Counted from the first letter of the stretch, positions 8,888 through 17,618 are shown. The stretch: 64,000 nucleotides of DNA from CAVSRC01 sp963782045 (GCA_963782045.1 CAWAIR010000010.1:114645-178644), one strand, 5' to 3'. A program made the numbers and translations. The notes: a model not told the origin generated them from the sequence alone.

Positions 8888-8923
8888 TGTCAATTATAAA
8901 TCCAGCGGATTTAATTATTGACA
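8888..8923. promoter_or_regulatory. operator-like inverted repeat in the frcB-frcR divergent promoter
   Basis: A 36-base near-perfect inverted repeat. The left arm starts TGTCAATTATAAATCC, and the right arm GGATTTAATTATTGACA reads back as TGTCAATAATTAAATCC, with a short AGC centre. It is strikingly AT-rich inside GC-rich surroundings. TTGACA occurs at both ends, one on each strand, so the site could overlap the -35 elements of both divergent promoters. This is the expected place for repression by the ROK regulator encoded immediately to the right. Binding by that protein is inferred from position only. Confidence 0.6.
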
Positions 8924-9075
8924 GGCGGCATCCCCGGCACGCATCGTCGCACCGGGCATGCGATGCGTGCCCGGGGGAAACGGCCAACGTGCCGGATGAA
9001 CGGCCAACAAGGCCGAACCAAGGACGGGCCAACGTGGCGTCGGCAGACCAGACGGGCAGGGCTACCGGTCGCGTG

Positions 9076-10332
9076 ATGGTGTCCGGTGGTGATAGCGCCG
9101 CCGCGGAAGCCGCACGCCCGCCCACGCCCAATTTCGCGCGCGGCACCAACCAGAACGGCGTGCGCCTCTACAATGAGCGGCTGGTGCTGTCGCTGATCCG
9201 CCGCTACGGCAACGTGCCGCGGGCCGAGATCGCCCGCCAGACCGGCCTGTCGGCCCAGACCATCGCCGTCATCATGCGCCAGCTCGAGGCCGACGGGCTG
9301 GTGACCAAGCAGGACCCGCAGCGCGGCCGCGTCGGACAGCCCTCGGTTCCCTTCGCGCTCAATCCGGAGGGAGCGTTCTCGCTCGGCCTCAAGATCGGCC
9401 GCCGCGTCAGCGACCTCGTCCTCATCGACTTCCTCGGGACCGTGCGCCGCTCGACCCATCTCGGCGGCGGCTATCCGACGCCCGACAGGGTGCTCACCTT
9501 CGCCACCGACGGCATCGCCGAGCTGATTGCCACCCTCACCCCGGCGCAGGAGCGCCGCGTCGCCGGGCTCGGCATCGCCGCGCCCTTCGAGCTGTGGAAC
9601 TGGGAAGGGCAGATCGGCGCGCCGCGCGCCGTGCTCGACCAGTGGCGCACGTTCGATCTCAAGGACGACATCCAGCGCATCTGTCCGTGGCCCGTCTACT
9701 TCTACAACGACGCCACCGCCGCCTGCGCCGCCGAGCTGACCTTCGGCAATTCCGAGCTGCATCCCGACTTCCTCTATCTGTTCATCGGCTCGTTCATCGG
9801 CGGCGGCATCGTTTTCGACGGACACCTGTTCGCCGGCTGCACCGGCAATGCCGGGGCGCTGGGCTCCATGCCGGTGGCCGCGCGCGGCGTGAACGGCCAG
9901 CCTCTCACCCAGCAGTTGATCCGCTCCGCCTCGCTCTACCTGCTCGCCAACCGGCTGACCGAGGCCAGCGGCGACGCCTCCATCCTGTGGCGCTCGCCCG
10001 ACGACTGGGGCGACCTCGGCCCGGTGCTCGACGCCTGGATCGACGAGGCGGCGGCGGGCATCGCCTTTGCCATCGTCGCCGCCATTTCGGTGGTGGACTT
10101 CCCCGCCGTCATCATCGATGGCGCTTTCCCCGTCGCCGTCCGCCGACGTATGGTGGAGGCGGTTAACGCCCGGCTGGGGGAATTCGACCGGCAGGGACTT
10201 TCGCCGGTGACCGCGATCGAAGGCGTGATCGGCAGTGGCGCACGCGCCGTTGGTGGTGCCTGCCTGCCGCTGCTCGCCAACTTCGCCCGCGACCGCGAAG
10301 TCCTGTTCAAGGAAGCCCTGCCAGCCGGCTGA
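9076..10332 (+). CDS. frcR: ROK family transcriptional regulator (FrcR-like repressor)
   Basis: A protein of about 418 residues with an N-terminal winged helix-turn-helix (VLSLIRRYGNVPRAEIARQTGLSAQTIAVIMRQLE, broken here only for discussion of the helices) followed by a ROK sugar-kinase-like domain. In the ROK part, FYNDATAACAAELTFGN and FIGSFIGGGIVFDGHLFAGCTGNAGALG match the family. The usual ROK zinc motif (CxCGxxGC) is not evident, as in some sugar-responsive repressors. The start is uncertain: ATG at 9076 gives the conventional length, while GTG at 8989 has a better GGGGGAAA site eight bases upstream and would add 29 residues. It leads a rightward operon with a PfkB kinase and glycerate kinase and is divergent from frcBCA. 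Confidence 0.82.
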   Translation: MVSGGDSAAAEAARPPTPNFARGTNQNGVRLYNERLVLSLIRRYGNVPRAEIARQTGLSAQTIAVIMRQLEADGLVTKQDPQRGRVGQPSVPFALNPEGAFSLGLKIGRRVSDLVLIDFLGTVRRSTHLGGGYPTPDRVLTFATDGIAELIATLTPAQERRVAGLGIAAPFELWNWEGQIGAPRAVLDQWRTFDLKDDIQRICPWPVYFYNDATAACAAELTFGNSELHPDFLYLFIGSFIGGGIVFDGHLFAGCTGNAGALGSMPVAARGVNGQPLTQQLIRSASLYLLANRLTEASGDASILWRSPDDWGDLGPVLDAWIDEAAAGIAFAIVAAISVVDFPAVIIDGAFPVAVRRRMVEAVNARLGEFDRQGLSPVTAIEGVIGSGARAVGGACLPLLANFARDREVLFKEALPAG

Positions 10333-10348
10333 AGAAGTCGGGTTTGAG

Positions 10349-11272
10349 ATGATCATTTCCTGTGGTGAAGCGCTGATCGATTTCCTGCCGCGCAGCGGTG
10401 CCGACGGCAGCGCGGTGTTCCAGCCGGCGGCCGGCGGTTCGCCGTTCAACGTGGCCATCGCCGTGGCCCGTCTGGGCGCCGAGGGCGGCTTCTTCGGCGG
10501 TCTTTCCACCGATTTCTTCGGCGACATATTGCGGCAGGCGCTGGATAAAAGCGGCGTCGACCTGTCCTTCGTGGCGACCTCCAAACGGCCGACCACGCTC
10601 GCCTTCGTCAAGCTGGAGAACGGCGACGCCCGCTACGCCTTCTTCGACGAGAACTCGGCCGGGCGCATGCTGACCGAGAGCGACCTGCCGGCCTTCCCCA
10701 AGACCGTTTCGGCGCTGCATTTCGGCTCCTTCAGCCTGGCCGCCGAGCCCTGCGGCTCGGCCTTCGAGGCGCTGATGAAGCGCGAGCAGAACGACCGCGT
10801 GATCTCGCTCGATCCCAATATCCGCCCGACCCTGGTGGCCAACCGCGACGGCTACCTCGCCCGCCTCGACCGGCTGGTGGCGATGGTCGACATCGCCCGA
10901 CTGAGCGGCGAGGATCTGGCCTGGATCGCGCCCGACATGAGCTTCGAGGCGCTCGCCCGCCGCTGGCTCGATCTCGGGGCCAAGGTGGTGATCCTCACCC
11001 GCGGTGCCGAGGGCGCCACCGCCATCACGCCGCGGCACGCCGTCTCGGTGCCGGGCGTCACCACCAAGGTGGTCGACACGGTCGGCGCCGGCGACACCTT
11101 CACCGCCGGATTCCTCGCCCGGCTCGATGCCCTCGGCCTGCTCGACAAGCCGGCGATCGACAAGCTCGACCGCGCCCGCCTGACCGACGTGCTCACCTTC
11201 GCCGCCAAGGCGGCGGCCGTCACCGTGTCGCGCGCCGGGGCCGATCCGCCGTGGCTGAAGGAGATCGCCTGA
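10349..11272 (+). CDS. frcK: PfkB family carbohydrate kinase (fructokinase-like)
   Basis: A 307-residue ribokinase/PfkB-family sugar kinase. The start MIISCGEALIDFLP is typical of fructokinases, GGSPFNVAIAVARLG is PfkB signature 1, and VVDTVGAGDTFTAGF near the C-terminus is signature 2, with the anion hole GAGD and the catalytic Asp. It would phosphorylate the sugar imported by FrcBCA, most likely fructose to fructose 6-phosphate. ATG at 10349 is 16 bases after the frcR stop, with GAAGAAG upstream. The next gene, glycerate kinase, follows within 20 bases. 2-Keto-3-deoxygluconate kinases share the motifs, so substrate specificity rests on synteny. Confidence 0.87.
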   Translation: MIISCGEALIDFLPRSGADGSAVFQPAAGGSPFNVAIAVARLGAEGGFFGGLSTDFFGDILRQALDKSGVDLSFVATSKRPTTLAFVKLENGDARYAFFDENSAGRMLTESDLPAFPKTVSALHFGSFSLAAEPCGSAFEALMKREQNDRVISLDPNIRPTLVANRDGYLARLDRLVAMVDIARLSGEDLAWIAPDMSFEALARRWLDLGAKVVILTRGAEGATAITPRHAVSVPGVTTKVVDTVGAGDTFTAGFLARLDALGLLDKPAIDKLDRARLTDVLTFAAKAAAVTVSRAGADPPWLKEIA

Positions 11273-11290
11273 GAGCCGGTGCGCCGGGCC

Positions 11291-12559
11291 ATGACACCGG
11301 GCACGGAAGCCGCATTCCTGCGGTCGCTGTTCGACGCGGCCATCGCCGCCGCCGATCCGGCGGTGATCGTGCCGCCGCATCTGCCGCCGCCGCCCAAGGG
11401 CCGCACCATCGTGCTTGGCGCCGGCAAGGCTTCGGCCGCCATGGCCAAGGCGGTGGAGGACAACTGGCCGGGACCGCTTTCCGGCCTCGTCGTCACCCGC
11501 TACGGCCACGCGGTGCCGTGCACGCGCATCGCAGTGGTCGAGGCCGCCCACCCGGTGCCGGACGCGCACGGCGAGGCGGCCGCCCGCCGCATCCTCGACC
11601 TTGCCACCTCCGCCGGCCCCGACGACCTGGTGCTCTGCCTGATCTCCGGCGGCGGTTCGGCGCTGCTGGCGCTGCCCGCAGAGGGCATCGCGCTCGCCGA
11701 CAAGCAGGAAATCAACCGGGCGCTGCTCGCCTGCGGCGCCGACATCGGCGAGATCAACACGGTGCGCAAGCACCTCTCGGCAATCAAGGGCGGCCGGCTT
11801 GCCGCCGCCGCCTGGCCGGCGCGTCTGACGGCGCTTGCCATCTCCGACGTGCCCGGCGACGACCCCTCGGTGATCGCCTCCGGTCCGACGGTCGCCGACC
11901 CGACGACCTTCGCCGACGCCCGCGCCATCCTCGCCCGCTATGACATCGCGCCGCCGGCGGCGGTTGCCCGACGCCTCGCCGAGGCGGCCGACGAAACCCC
12001 CAAGCCCGGCGACGAGCGGCTCGCCCGCACCGAGACCGTGGTCATCGCCTCGCCGCTCGCCAGCCTCGAAGCGGCGGCGGCCCTCGCCCGCAAAGCCGGT
12101 GTGGCGCCGCTCGTCCTCGGCGACGCGCTGGAAGGCGAGGCGCGCGAGATGGGTCGTACCATGGCCGGCATCGCGCTTGCGGCACGGACCCACGGCCTGC
12201 CGGTTGCGCCGCCGGCGGTGCTGCTTTCCGGCGGCGAGACGACGGTGACCGTGCGCGCCAAGGGCGGCAAGGGCGGGCGCAATGCGGAATTCCTCGCCGG
12301 GCTCGCCGTCGCCCTCAACGGCGCGCCCGGCATCTTCGCGCTCGCCGCCGACACCGACGGTATCGACGGCAGCGAGGACAACGCCGGCGCCATGGTCATG
12401 CCTGATACGCTGGCCCGCGCTCGCGCACTCGGCCGCGACGCGCGCGAAAGCCTCGCCGCCAACGACTGCTGGACGCTGTTCGACGCTCTCGGCGATCTGG
12501 TGGTGACCGGCCCGACCCTGACCAATGTCAACGATTTTCGCGCCGTGCTGGTGACCTAA
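11291..12559 (+). CDS. glycerate 2-kinase (TtuD/GckA, MOFRL family)
   Basis: A 422-residue DUF4147-MOFRL protein. The N-terminal domain contains TIVLGAGKASAAMAKAVE and LISGGGSALLALPAEG, and the C-terminal MOFRL domain has LSGGETTVTVRAKGGKGGRNAEF and the Asp-rich ALAADTDGIDGSEDNAGA, all diagnostic of glycerate 2-kinase/hydroxypyruvate reductase-type proteins. It phosphorylates D-glycerate to 2-phosphoglycerate. I chose ATG at 11291; an in-frame GTG at 11279 closer to GAGAG is possible. It is the third gene of the frcR operon. The stop overlaps that of the convergent methyltransferase by four bases. Its presence suggests that the imported sugar or an aldonate by-product can enter glycolysis through glycerate. 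Confidence 0.88.
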   Translation: MTPGTEAAFLRSLFDAAIAAADPAVIVPPHLPPPPKGRTIVLGAGKASAAMAKAVEDNWPGPLSGLVVTRYGHAVPCTRIAVVEAAHPVPDAHGEAAARRILDLATSAGPDDLVLCLISGGGSALLALPAEGIALADKQEINRALLACGADIGEINTVRKHLSAIKGGRLAAAAWPARLTALAISDVPGDDPSVIASGPTVADPTTFADARAILARYDIAPPAAVARRLAEAADETPKPGDERLARTETVVIASPLASLEAAAALARKAGVAPLVLGDALEGEAREMGRTMAGIALAARTHGLPVAPPAVLLSGGETTVTVRAKGGKGGRNAEFLAGLAVALNGAPGIFALAADTDGIDGSEDNAGAMVMPDTLARARALGRDARESLAANDCWTLFDALGDLVVTGPTLTNVNDFRAVLVT

Positions 12560-13395
12560 TCGGGCACGCGGCCCATCACCGCGAACTGGGTGACGGCGAA
12601 GAAGAAGCGGCCGGCAGCGAAGGCTTCCTCGAGGTGCTCGGTCCAGTCGCGCGCTTCCTCCGTGGCGATCAGCGCGTCGGCGCAGGCGATCTCCGCCCGT
12701 TCGATGAGGTAGTCGAGCCACGTCCGGTCGCCCGTGCCTTCGTCGACGTCGACGATCGGCTCGACGACGATGTCGCGGAAGCCTGCTTCGCGGAAGAGCG
12801 GCGACAGCCGCCGACCCGACCAGGCATCAAGCTGACGGCTCTGCGAATGGTGCAGGATGCGGCGGGCGAGCGCCACCGGGGTCGGGTGGACCACCATCGT
12901 CTCGAAATCCATCTCGACGGCCAAGACGCGTCCGCCGCGGCGGGTGACCCGTTTCATCTCGGCGACAACGGCGCCCGGCTCCTCCACATGCAGGAGCACC
13001 CAGTGCGCGCATGCGGCATCGAAGCCGGCGGGACCGAAGGGCAGCTTGCGGCCGTCGGCGACGCGGCAATCGACGACGGGACCGAGCCCGGCGGCGCGGG
13101 CCGCGGCGCGGGCATGGGCGAGCATCGGCCCCGACGGATCGACCGCGAACACCCGCCCGCCCGGCGCCACCCGCGCCGCGACGTCGAGGGTGAAGATGCC
13201 GCTGCCGGCGCCGACATCGACCACGACCTCGCCCGGGCGCGGATCGAGGAGATCGAGCGCGCGGCGGCGCGCCGCGACCTCGGACGGCGCCCGCGCCCGC
13301 CGCGCCAGCCGCTCGGCGGCATCGGCAGCGGCCCGCGGATCGGACATGTCCGACCAGCGGTCGTTCGTGCGTCGTTTCGTCGGATCGCCGTCCAT
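12556..13395 (-). CDS. class I SAM-dependent methyltransferase
   Basis: A 279-residue methyltransferase of the UbiE/Methyltransf_11-25 type. Motif I is VVVDVGAGSGIFTLDVAARV near residue 55, followed by the acidic VFAVDPSG, motif II-like CRVADGRKLPFGPAGFDAAC, and post-motif VEEPGAVVAEMKRVTRRGGRVLAVEMD. The substrate is unknown; similar proteins methylate quinone precursors, sterol-like lipids or small molecules. I chose ATG at 13395, behind a GGGGACC-like site; the longer reading adds 61 residues of low-complexity sequence that overlap the promoter region of the divergent epimerase. It ends tail to tail with glycerate kinase. Confidence 0.82.
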   Translation of the reverse strand: MDGDPTKRRTNDRWSDMSDPRAAADAAERLARRARAPSEVAARRRALDLLDPRPGEVVVDVGAGSGIFTLDVAARVAPGGRVFAVDPSGPMLAHARAAARAAGLGPVVDCRVADGRKLPFGPAGFDAACAHWVLLHVEEPGAVVAEMKRVTRRGGRVLAVEMDFETMVVHPTPVALARRILHHSQSRQLDAWSGRRLSPLFREAGFRDIVVEPIVDVDEGTGDRTWLDYLIERAEIACADALIATEEARDWTEHLEEAFAAGRFFFAVTQFAVMGRVPD

Positions 13396-13549
13396 GCCCC
13401 GAGGTCCCCGTCGCTCACTCTGCCGCAAAGCGGCGCCGAAGGCGAGGCAGGCGGCCGAAAGCGGCACCGCCCGAGCCTTTGCCTTGCGCGTGGGAAAGCG
13501 GTAAGCCGGGCGCTTTCCCACGAACAAACGACATGAGGGGGAGCGGACG

Positions 13550-14449
13550 ATGATCGTCGTCACCGGAGGCAGCGGCAAGCTTGGGCGCGTGGTCGTGCAC
13601 TATCTGATGGATCACGGCTACGACGTCACCTCGATCGACATGGTGCCGCCGCCCGACCGGCACAATCCGCCGTTGCCCACCGACATCCGCTATGCCCGTG
13701 CCGACATCACCGACTTCGGCGACGCCGTTGCCGCGCTCTCGATGATCGACGAGCGGGTCGCCAAGGTGACCGGCCTCGTGCATCTCGCCGCGATCCCGGC
13801 GCCGGGGCTGGCGACCAACCATGTCACCTTCGCCACCAACATGCTGTCGACCTACAACATGTTCGAGGCGGCGCGGCAGCTCGGCATCCGCAACGTCGTG
13901 TGGGCGTCGAGCGAGACGGTGTTCGGCATCCCCTATGCCGACGGTCCGGTCTATGCGCCGGTCGATGAGGCGGTCGAGCGGCCGGAGACCGCCTATTCGC
14001 TCTCCAAGCTGTTGAGCGAGAAGATGGCCGAGCAGTTCTGCCGCTGGGACCCGGAGACCAAGATCGTGGGCCTGCGCTTCTCCAATGTCATGGAGCCGCA
14101 GGACTATGCGCGCTTCCCCGATTTCGACGCCGACCCGCACGGCCGCAAGTTCAACCTGTGGACCTATATCGACGCCCGCGACGGCGCTCAGGCGGTGCAG
14201 CGCGCGCTCGAAGCCAAGCTCACCGGCGCCCATGTCTTCGGCATCGCCAATGCCGAATCGGTGATGAGCCGGCCGAACGACGAACTGCTCGACACGGTTT
14301 TTCCCGGCACGCCGCGCAAGCGGGAGATCGCAGCCAACGAATCGCTGATCTCCATCGACAAGGCGCGCGACGTGCTCGGCTACGAGCCGAAATATCCCTG
14401 GCGCGAGCAGGTCGAGAAGGCCAAGGCGCTGCTCAAGGCGAAGGGATAG
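13550..14449 (+). CDS. NAD-dependent epimerase/dehydratase family protein
   Basis: A complete 299-residue extended SDR. MIVVTGGSGKLGRVVV gives the TGGxGxxG NAD loop at residues 5-12. An Asp (DMVPPP) follows beta-2, as in NAD users, then LVHLAAIPAPG, the catalytic Ser region VWASSETVFG, and YSLSK with the catalytic Tyr and Lys. It resembles UDP-glucose 4-epimerase and uronate-dehydrogenase-like proteins, but no residue seen here fixes the sugar. The ribosome-binding site is AGGGGGAGCGG just before ATG 13550. It is followed by a hairpin and then by a nested repeat element, so it seems to be a single-gene transcript. Confidence 0.87.
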   Translation: MIVVTGGSGKLGRVVVHYLMDHGYDVTSIDMVPPPDRHNPPLPTDIRYARADITDFGDAVAALSMIDERVAKVTGLVHLAAIPAPGLATNHVTFATNMLSTYNMFEAARQLGIRNVVWASSETVFGIPYADGPVYAPVDEAVERPETAYSLSKLLSEKMAEQFCRWDPETKIVGLRFSNVMEPQDYARFPDFDADPHGRKFNLWTYIDARDGAQAVQRALEAKLTGAHVFGIANAESVMSRPNDELLDTVFPGTPRKREIAANESLISIDKARDVLGYEPKYPWREQVEKAKALLKAKG

Positions 14450-14452
14450 GGC

Positions 14453-14477
14453 GTGAGGGCCTTTCGCGGCCTCTCAC
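14453..14477 (+). terminator. hairpin downstream of the epimerase gene
   Basis: GTGAGGGCC and GGCCTCTCAC can pair around a six-base loop four bases after the epimerase stop, with one bulged base. It is followed by GTTTG, not a full T-tract. Its position directly after a stop codon supports a terminator role. Confidence 0.45.
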
Positions 14478-14480
14478 GTT

Positions 14481-14757
14481 TGCCCCCTCCCCCCTTGTGG
14501 GGGAGGGCTTTCGGCATTGGCCTCGCAGGCGGCGCAAGCCGCCGAGAGGCTTAGGCCGGAAGGGAGAGGGGTACGGGAATCATGCCGATTTCCGCCCGTG
14601 CGGCAAATGCTTGGGGCCCAGTTCTCGCGGACGCGACCCGCGCCATTGCCCCCGTGCCTTCGGTCATCGATGTACCCCTCTCCCGGATTTCCACGACCGA
14701 TTTGCTGACGCAAATCGGGGAAATCCGACCTTCCCCACAAGGGGGGAGGTGGGGATA
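14481..14757. repeat. nested inverted-repeat element between epimerase and pyrE
   Basis: This 277-base stretch has no gene but a layered palindromic structure. The outer arms are CCCCTTGTGGGGGAGGG (from 14490) and TTCCCCACAAGGGGGGAGG (14731-14749). The inner arms are a perfect 13-base pair, GGGAGAGGGGTAC at 14562-14574 and GTACCCCTCTCCC at 14672-14684. A further small hairpin, GATTTGC-TGAC-GCAAATC, lies near 14699-14716. The outer arm with its following CTTTCG...TTGGCC recurs at 33,295. This looks like a composite of dispersed intergenic palindromes, possibly a non-autonomous (MITE-like) element. It also lies where a pyrE terminator would be. Confidence 0.6.
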
Positions 14758-14783
14758 CTTCAAACGCTTCGCTTGCTGAAATC

Positions 14784-15464
14784 TCACGGCACGATGCCGC
14801 CGTGGGCCTTCGACCATTCCGCCGGGCCGTGGAGGAATTTCTCGACTTCGTCGAGGGTGGCGTTGTCGAAGGTCTTCTCCGCCCGGGCGATCTTCAGCAC
14901 GTCCCACCAGGTGGCGAGAGCGTGCAGTGTGATGCCGGCCTCGCCGAGGGCGGCACGGGTGTTGGGGAAGATGTCGTAAAAGAAAACGACGAAGGCGTGC
15001 TCGACCACCATGCCGGCCTGGCGCATGCCTTCGACGAATTTGAGCTTGCTGCCGCCGTCGGTGGCCAGATCCTCGACCAGCAGCGTGCGCGCGCCCTCGC
15101 GAAAGTCGCCCTCGATGAGGGCGTTGCGGCCAAAACCTTTCGGCTTCTTGCGCACGTACTGCATGGGGAGCGCCATGCGCTCGGCGATCCACGCGGCGAA
15201 GGGGATGCCCGCCGTCTCGCCGCCAGCGACCGCATCGATCGCGGCGAAGCCGATCTCGCGAAAAATCGTCGCCACGGCGAAGTCCATCAGCGTCGAACGC
15301 ACATGCGGGAAGGAGATGAGCTTGCGGCAGTCGGTATAGACCGGGCTCTTGAGGCCGGAGGTGAACGTGTAGGGCTCGTCGGCGCGAAAGTGCACCGCCT
15401 TCACCTCGAGCAGCATGCGCGCCGTGACTTCGGCGATCGTTTCCCGGTCCGTGAAGCTCGTCAT
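14784..15464 (-). CDS. pyrE: orotate phosphoribosyltransferase
   Basis: A 226-residue PRTase that makes orotidine 5'-phosphate from orotate and PRPP in de novo pyrimidine synthesis. The PRPP-binding signature is TLLVEDLATDGGSKL (residues 119-133), with the paired acidic residues Glu-Asp followed by the T-D-G-G-S loop. SGLKSPVYTDCRK near residue 38 is the conserved N-terminal orotate-binding region, and YVRKKPKGFGRNALIEG holds the catalytic loop lysines. ATG at 15464 overlaps the pyrC stop by four bases (ATGA), so pyrC and pyrE form a tightly coupled pair. The length fits the longer alphaproteobacterial PyrE. Confidence 0.95.
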   Translation of the reverse strand: MTSFTDRETIAEVTARMLLEVKAVHFRADEPYTFTSGLKSPVYTDCRKLISFPHVRSTLMDFAVATIFREIGFAAIDAVAGGETAGIPFAAWIAERMALPMQYVRKKPKGFGRNALIEGDFREGARTLLVEDLATDGGSKLKFVEGMRQAGMVVEHAFVVFFYDIFPNTRAALGEAGITLHALATWWDVLKIARAEKTFDNATLDEVEKFLHGPAEWSKAHGGIVP

Positions 15465-16519
15465 CTCGTCCCCCGTAGTCCCTCTGTCACCGCCCAGGAA
15501 ATCGGCGTCGGCGGCTGGAACACGCGTACCCGTTCCTCGGCCGCCGCAATCGCGACGAAGCCGGGGTCGGCCGGCTTTGCCCGTTCGAGCGTCACCCGGT
15601 CGTCGTTCGGCTTCATCTTGTAGAAGGCAGCACCGTTGAGCGCGGCGAACGCCTCCAGATGATCGAGCGCGCCCTCCTCGTCGAAGACCTGGGCGAGCGC
15701 GGGCAAGGCCACCGGCGCCGAGAAGATGCCGGCGGCGCCGCAGGCGCACTCCTTGGCAGAGACCGCGTGCGGCGCCGAATCGGTTCCGAGGAAGAAGCGG
15801 CGGTCGCCGGAGGTCGCCGCCCGGCGGAGCGCCGCGCGGTCGCGGGCGCGCTTGGCGACCGGCAGGCAGTAGAAATGCGGCTTGATGCCGCCAACGAGAA
15901 TCGCGTTGCGGTCGATCATCAGGTGATGCGGCGTGATGGTGGCGGCAAGGCCGGAGCCGGCCGACAGCACGCAGGACACCGCCTCCATGGTGGTGGCATG
16001 CTCGAGCACGATGCGCAAGCCCGGGAAGCGCGCGCGCAGCGGCAGCAGCACGCGCTCGATGAACACCGCCTCGCGGTCGAAGATGTCGACCGCCGGATCG
16101 GTCACCTCGCCATGGACGAGCAGCGGAACGTCCGCCTTCTGCATGGCTTCCAGAACGCGATCGACCTTGCGGACGTCGGTGACGCCGCTGGCCGAATTGG
16201 TGGTGGCCCCGGCCGGGTAGAGCTTGACCGCGGCAAGCTCGCCCGACGCCGCCCCTTGCGCGATCAGCGAAGGGTTGGTGTCGTCGGTCAGGTAGAGCGT
16301 CATCAGCGGCCGGAACGGGTGGCCGGCGGGCAGCGCGGCGACGATGCGGTCGCGATAGGCGCGCAGATCGGCGAGCGTCGTCACCGGCGGCACGAGGTTC
16401 GGCATGATGATGGCGCGGCCGAAGATGGCGGCGCTGGCCGGCAGCGTTGCCTTCAGCATGGCGCCGTCGCGGATGTGCAGGTGCCAGTCGTCCGGGCGGG
16501 TGATCGCGATTCGGTCCAT
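15461..16519 (-). CDS. pyrC: dihydroorotase (class II)
   Basis: A 352-residue zinc amidohydrolase that interconverts carbamoyl aspartate and dihydroorotate. Visible motifs are HLHIRDG (the HxH metal pair at about residues 14-16), KLYPAGATTNS (the lysine that is carboxylated to bridge both metals), VHGEV and LEHATT with further metal-binding histidines, and FFLGTDSAPH with the catalytic Asp. Size and motif spacing match the E. coli-type PyrC, not the multifunctional class I enzyme. ATG is at 16519. It starts the pyrC-pyrE operon and is divergent from pyrF across a 135-base shared promoter region, so three pyrimidine genes cluster here. Confidence 0.95.
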   Translation of the reverse strand: MDRIAITRPDDWHLHIRDGAMLKATLPASAAIFGRAIIMPNLVPPVTTLADLRAYRDRIVAALPAGHPFRPLMTLYLTDDTNPSLIAQGAASGELAAVKLYPAGATTNSASGVTDVRKVDRVLEAMQKADVPLLVHGEVTDPAVDIFDREAVFIERVLLPLRARFPGLRIVLEHATTMEAVSCVLSAGSGLAATITPHHLMIDRNAILVGGIKPHFYCLPVAKRARDRAALRRAATSGDRRFFLGTDSAPHAVSAKECACGAAGIFSAPVALPALAQVFDEEGALDHLEAFAALNGAAFYKMKPNDDRVTLERAKPADPGFVAIAAAEERVRVFQPPTPISWAVTEGLRGTR

Positions 16520-16654
16520 AGAGTGGCAGATACACACCAGCCGGACGGCCGCTGCAACTCTTTCGACTGCCCCGGCGCGGCCGGTGACCATGCGAACCTG
16601 GGGCTGGCATGCGGCGGCACGAACGGGCAACATGCGGCAAATGGGGATTCTTCC

Positions 16655-17614
16655 ATGGACGCACCCGAATTGACCGCCGGCAGCGCGGCGCCCGGAGCGG
16701 CGCCCGGCTTTCATTTCGCCGACGCGGTGATCACCCGCAGCCGGTCGCTCGGCCACTGCTTCTGCGTCGGCCTCGACCCGCACCTCGCCATGATCCCGGC
16801 GGCCTTCCGCCGCGGCGCCATGGACGCGCGCGATCCCGAGACGGTGGCCGCGATCGAGGACTTCCTCATCGCCGTCGTCGAAATCGCGGCGCCTCACGTC
16901 GCCGCCTTCAAACCGCAGAGCGCCATGTACGAACGCCTGGGCGCGGCCGGCATCGCCATGCTCGAACGGGTCGTCGCCCATGCCCACGACAGGGGCGTCC
17001 TTGTCGTTCTCGACGCCAAGCGCGGCGACATCGGCTCGACGGCGGAAGCCTATGCCGAGGCCTATCTCCTGCCCGACAGCCCCAACCCGGTCGATTGCCT
17101 GACGGTGAACCCGTACATGGGCGTCGACACACTGGAGCCCTATCTGAAGCTTTGCCGGGCTCATGGCCGCGGCCTGCTCGTGCTCACCAAGACCAGCAAT
17201 CCCGGCTCTGGCGATTTCCAGAACCTGAAAGTTGGCAACAGCACCGTCTACGGCAGCATCGCGCTGGCACTGGCGCCCGTTGCCGAGAGCATGCGCGGTC
17301 CGGAAAGCGGCTGGTCGTCGCTCGGCGTCGTGGTCGGCGCCACCTATCCGCACGAGGCCGCCGACATCCGCACGCTTCTGCCGAACGCCCTCTTCCTCAT
17401 TCCCGGCTTCGGCTATCAGGGCGGCGACCTCAAGCAGTTCGCCGCCGCGCTGGTGCCGGGACCGGCGGGCCGCGAAGGCGGGCTCATCAGTTCGTCGCGC
17501 GCCACGCTCTTTCCCCCGGACGCCGCCGACGGCACCTTCGATACGTGGAAGGCGGCCTTCACCGACACGCTCCACCGCCACATCGCGACCGTCGCCGACA
17601 GCCTCAGGGTCTGA
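16655..17614 (+). CDS. pyrF: orotidine 5'-phosphate decarboxylase (type 2)
   Basis: A 319-residue OMP decarboxylase that yields UMP in the last step of de novo synthesis. LVVLDAKRGDIGSTAEAYAE carries the catalytic Asp-Lys-x-x-Asp array (D-x-K-R-G-D). The upstream HCFCVGLDPHLAMIP and the longer chain identify it as the type 2 (PyrF2) enzyme found in mycobacteria and many alphaproteobacteria. VTVNPYMG and the phosphate-binding FLIPGFGYQGG are also seen. Residues 1-24 form an Ala/Pro-rich extension, so an internal start is possible, but ATG 16655 is the only start that leaves a reasonable leader. It is followed four bases later by a GNAT gene. Confidence 0.93.
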   Translation: MDAPELTAGSAAPGAAPGFHFADAVITRSRSLGHCFCVGLDPHLAMIPAAFRRGAMDARDPETVAAIEDFLIAVVEIAAPHVAAFKPQSAMYERLGAAGIAMLERVVAHAHDRGVLVVLDAKRGDIGSTAEAYAEAYLLPDSPNPVDCLTVNPYMGVDTLEPYLKLCRAHGRGLLVLTKTSNPGSGDFQNLKVGNSTVYGSIALALAPVAESMRGPESGWSSLGVVVGATYPHEAADIRTLLPNALFLIPGFGYQGGDLKQFAAALVPGPAGREGGLISSSRATLFPPDAADGTFDTWKAAFTDTLHRHIATVADSLRV

Positions 17615-17618
17615 GGCG

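Noticed and set aside
10307..12721. 804-codon minus-strand open frame opposite the PfkB kinase and glycerate kinase
   Set aside because: GC-driven antisense frame, rich in Gly, Arg, Asp and His without any domain pattern, while the plus strand has complete kinase motifs.
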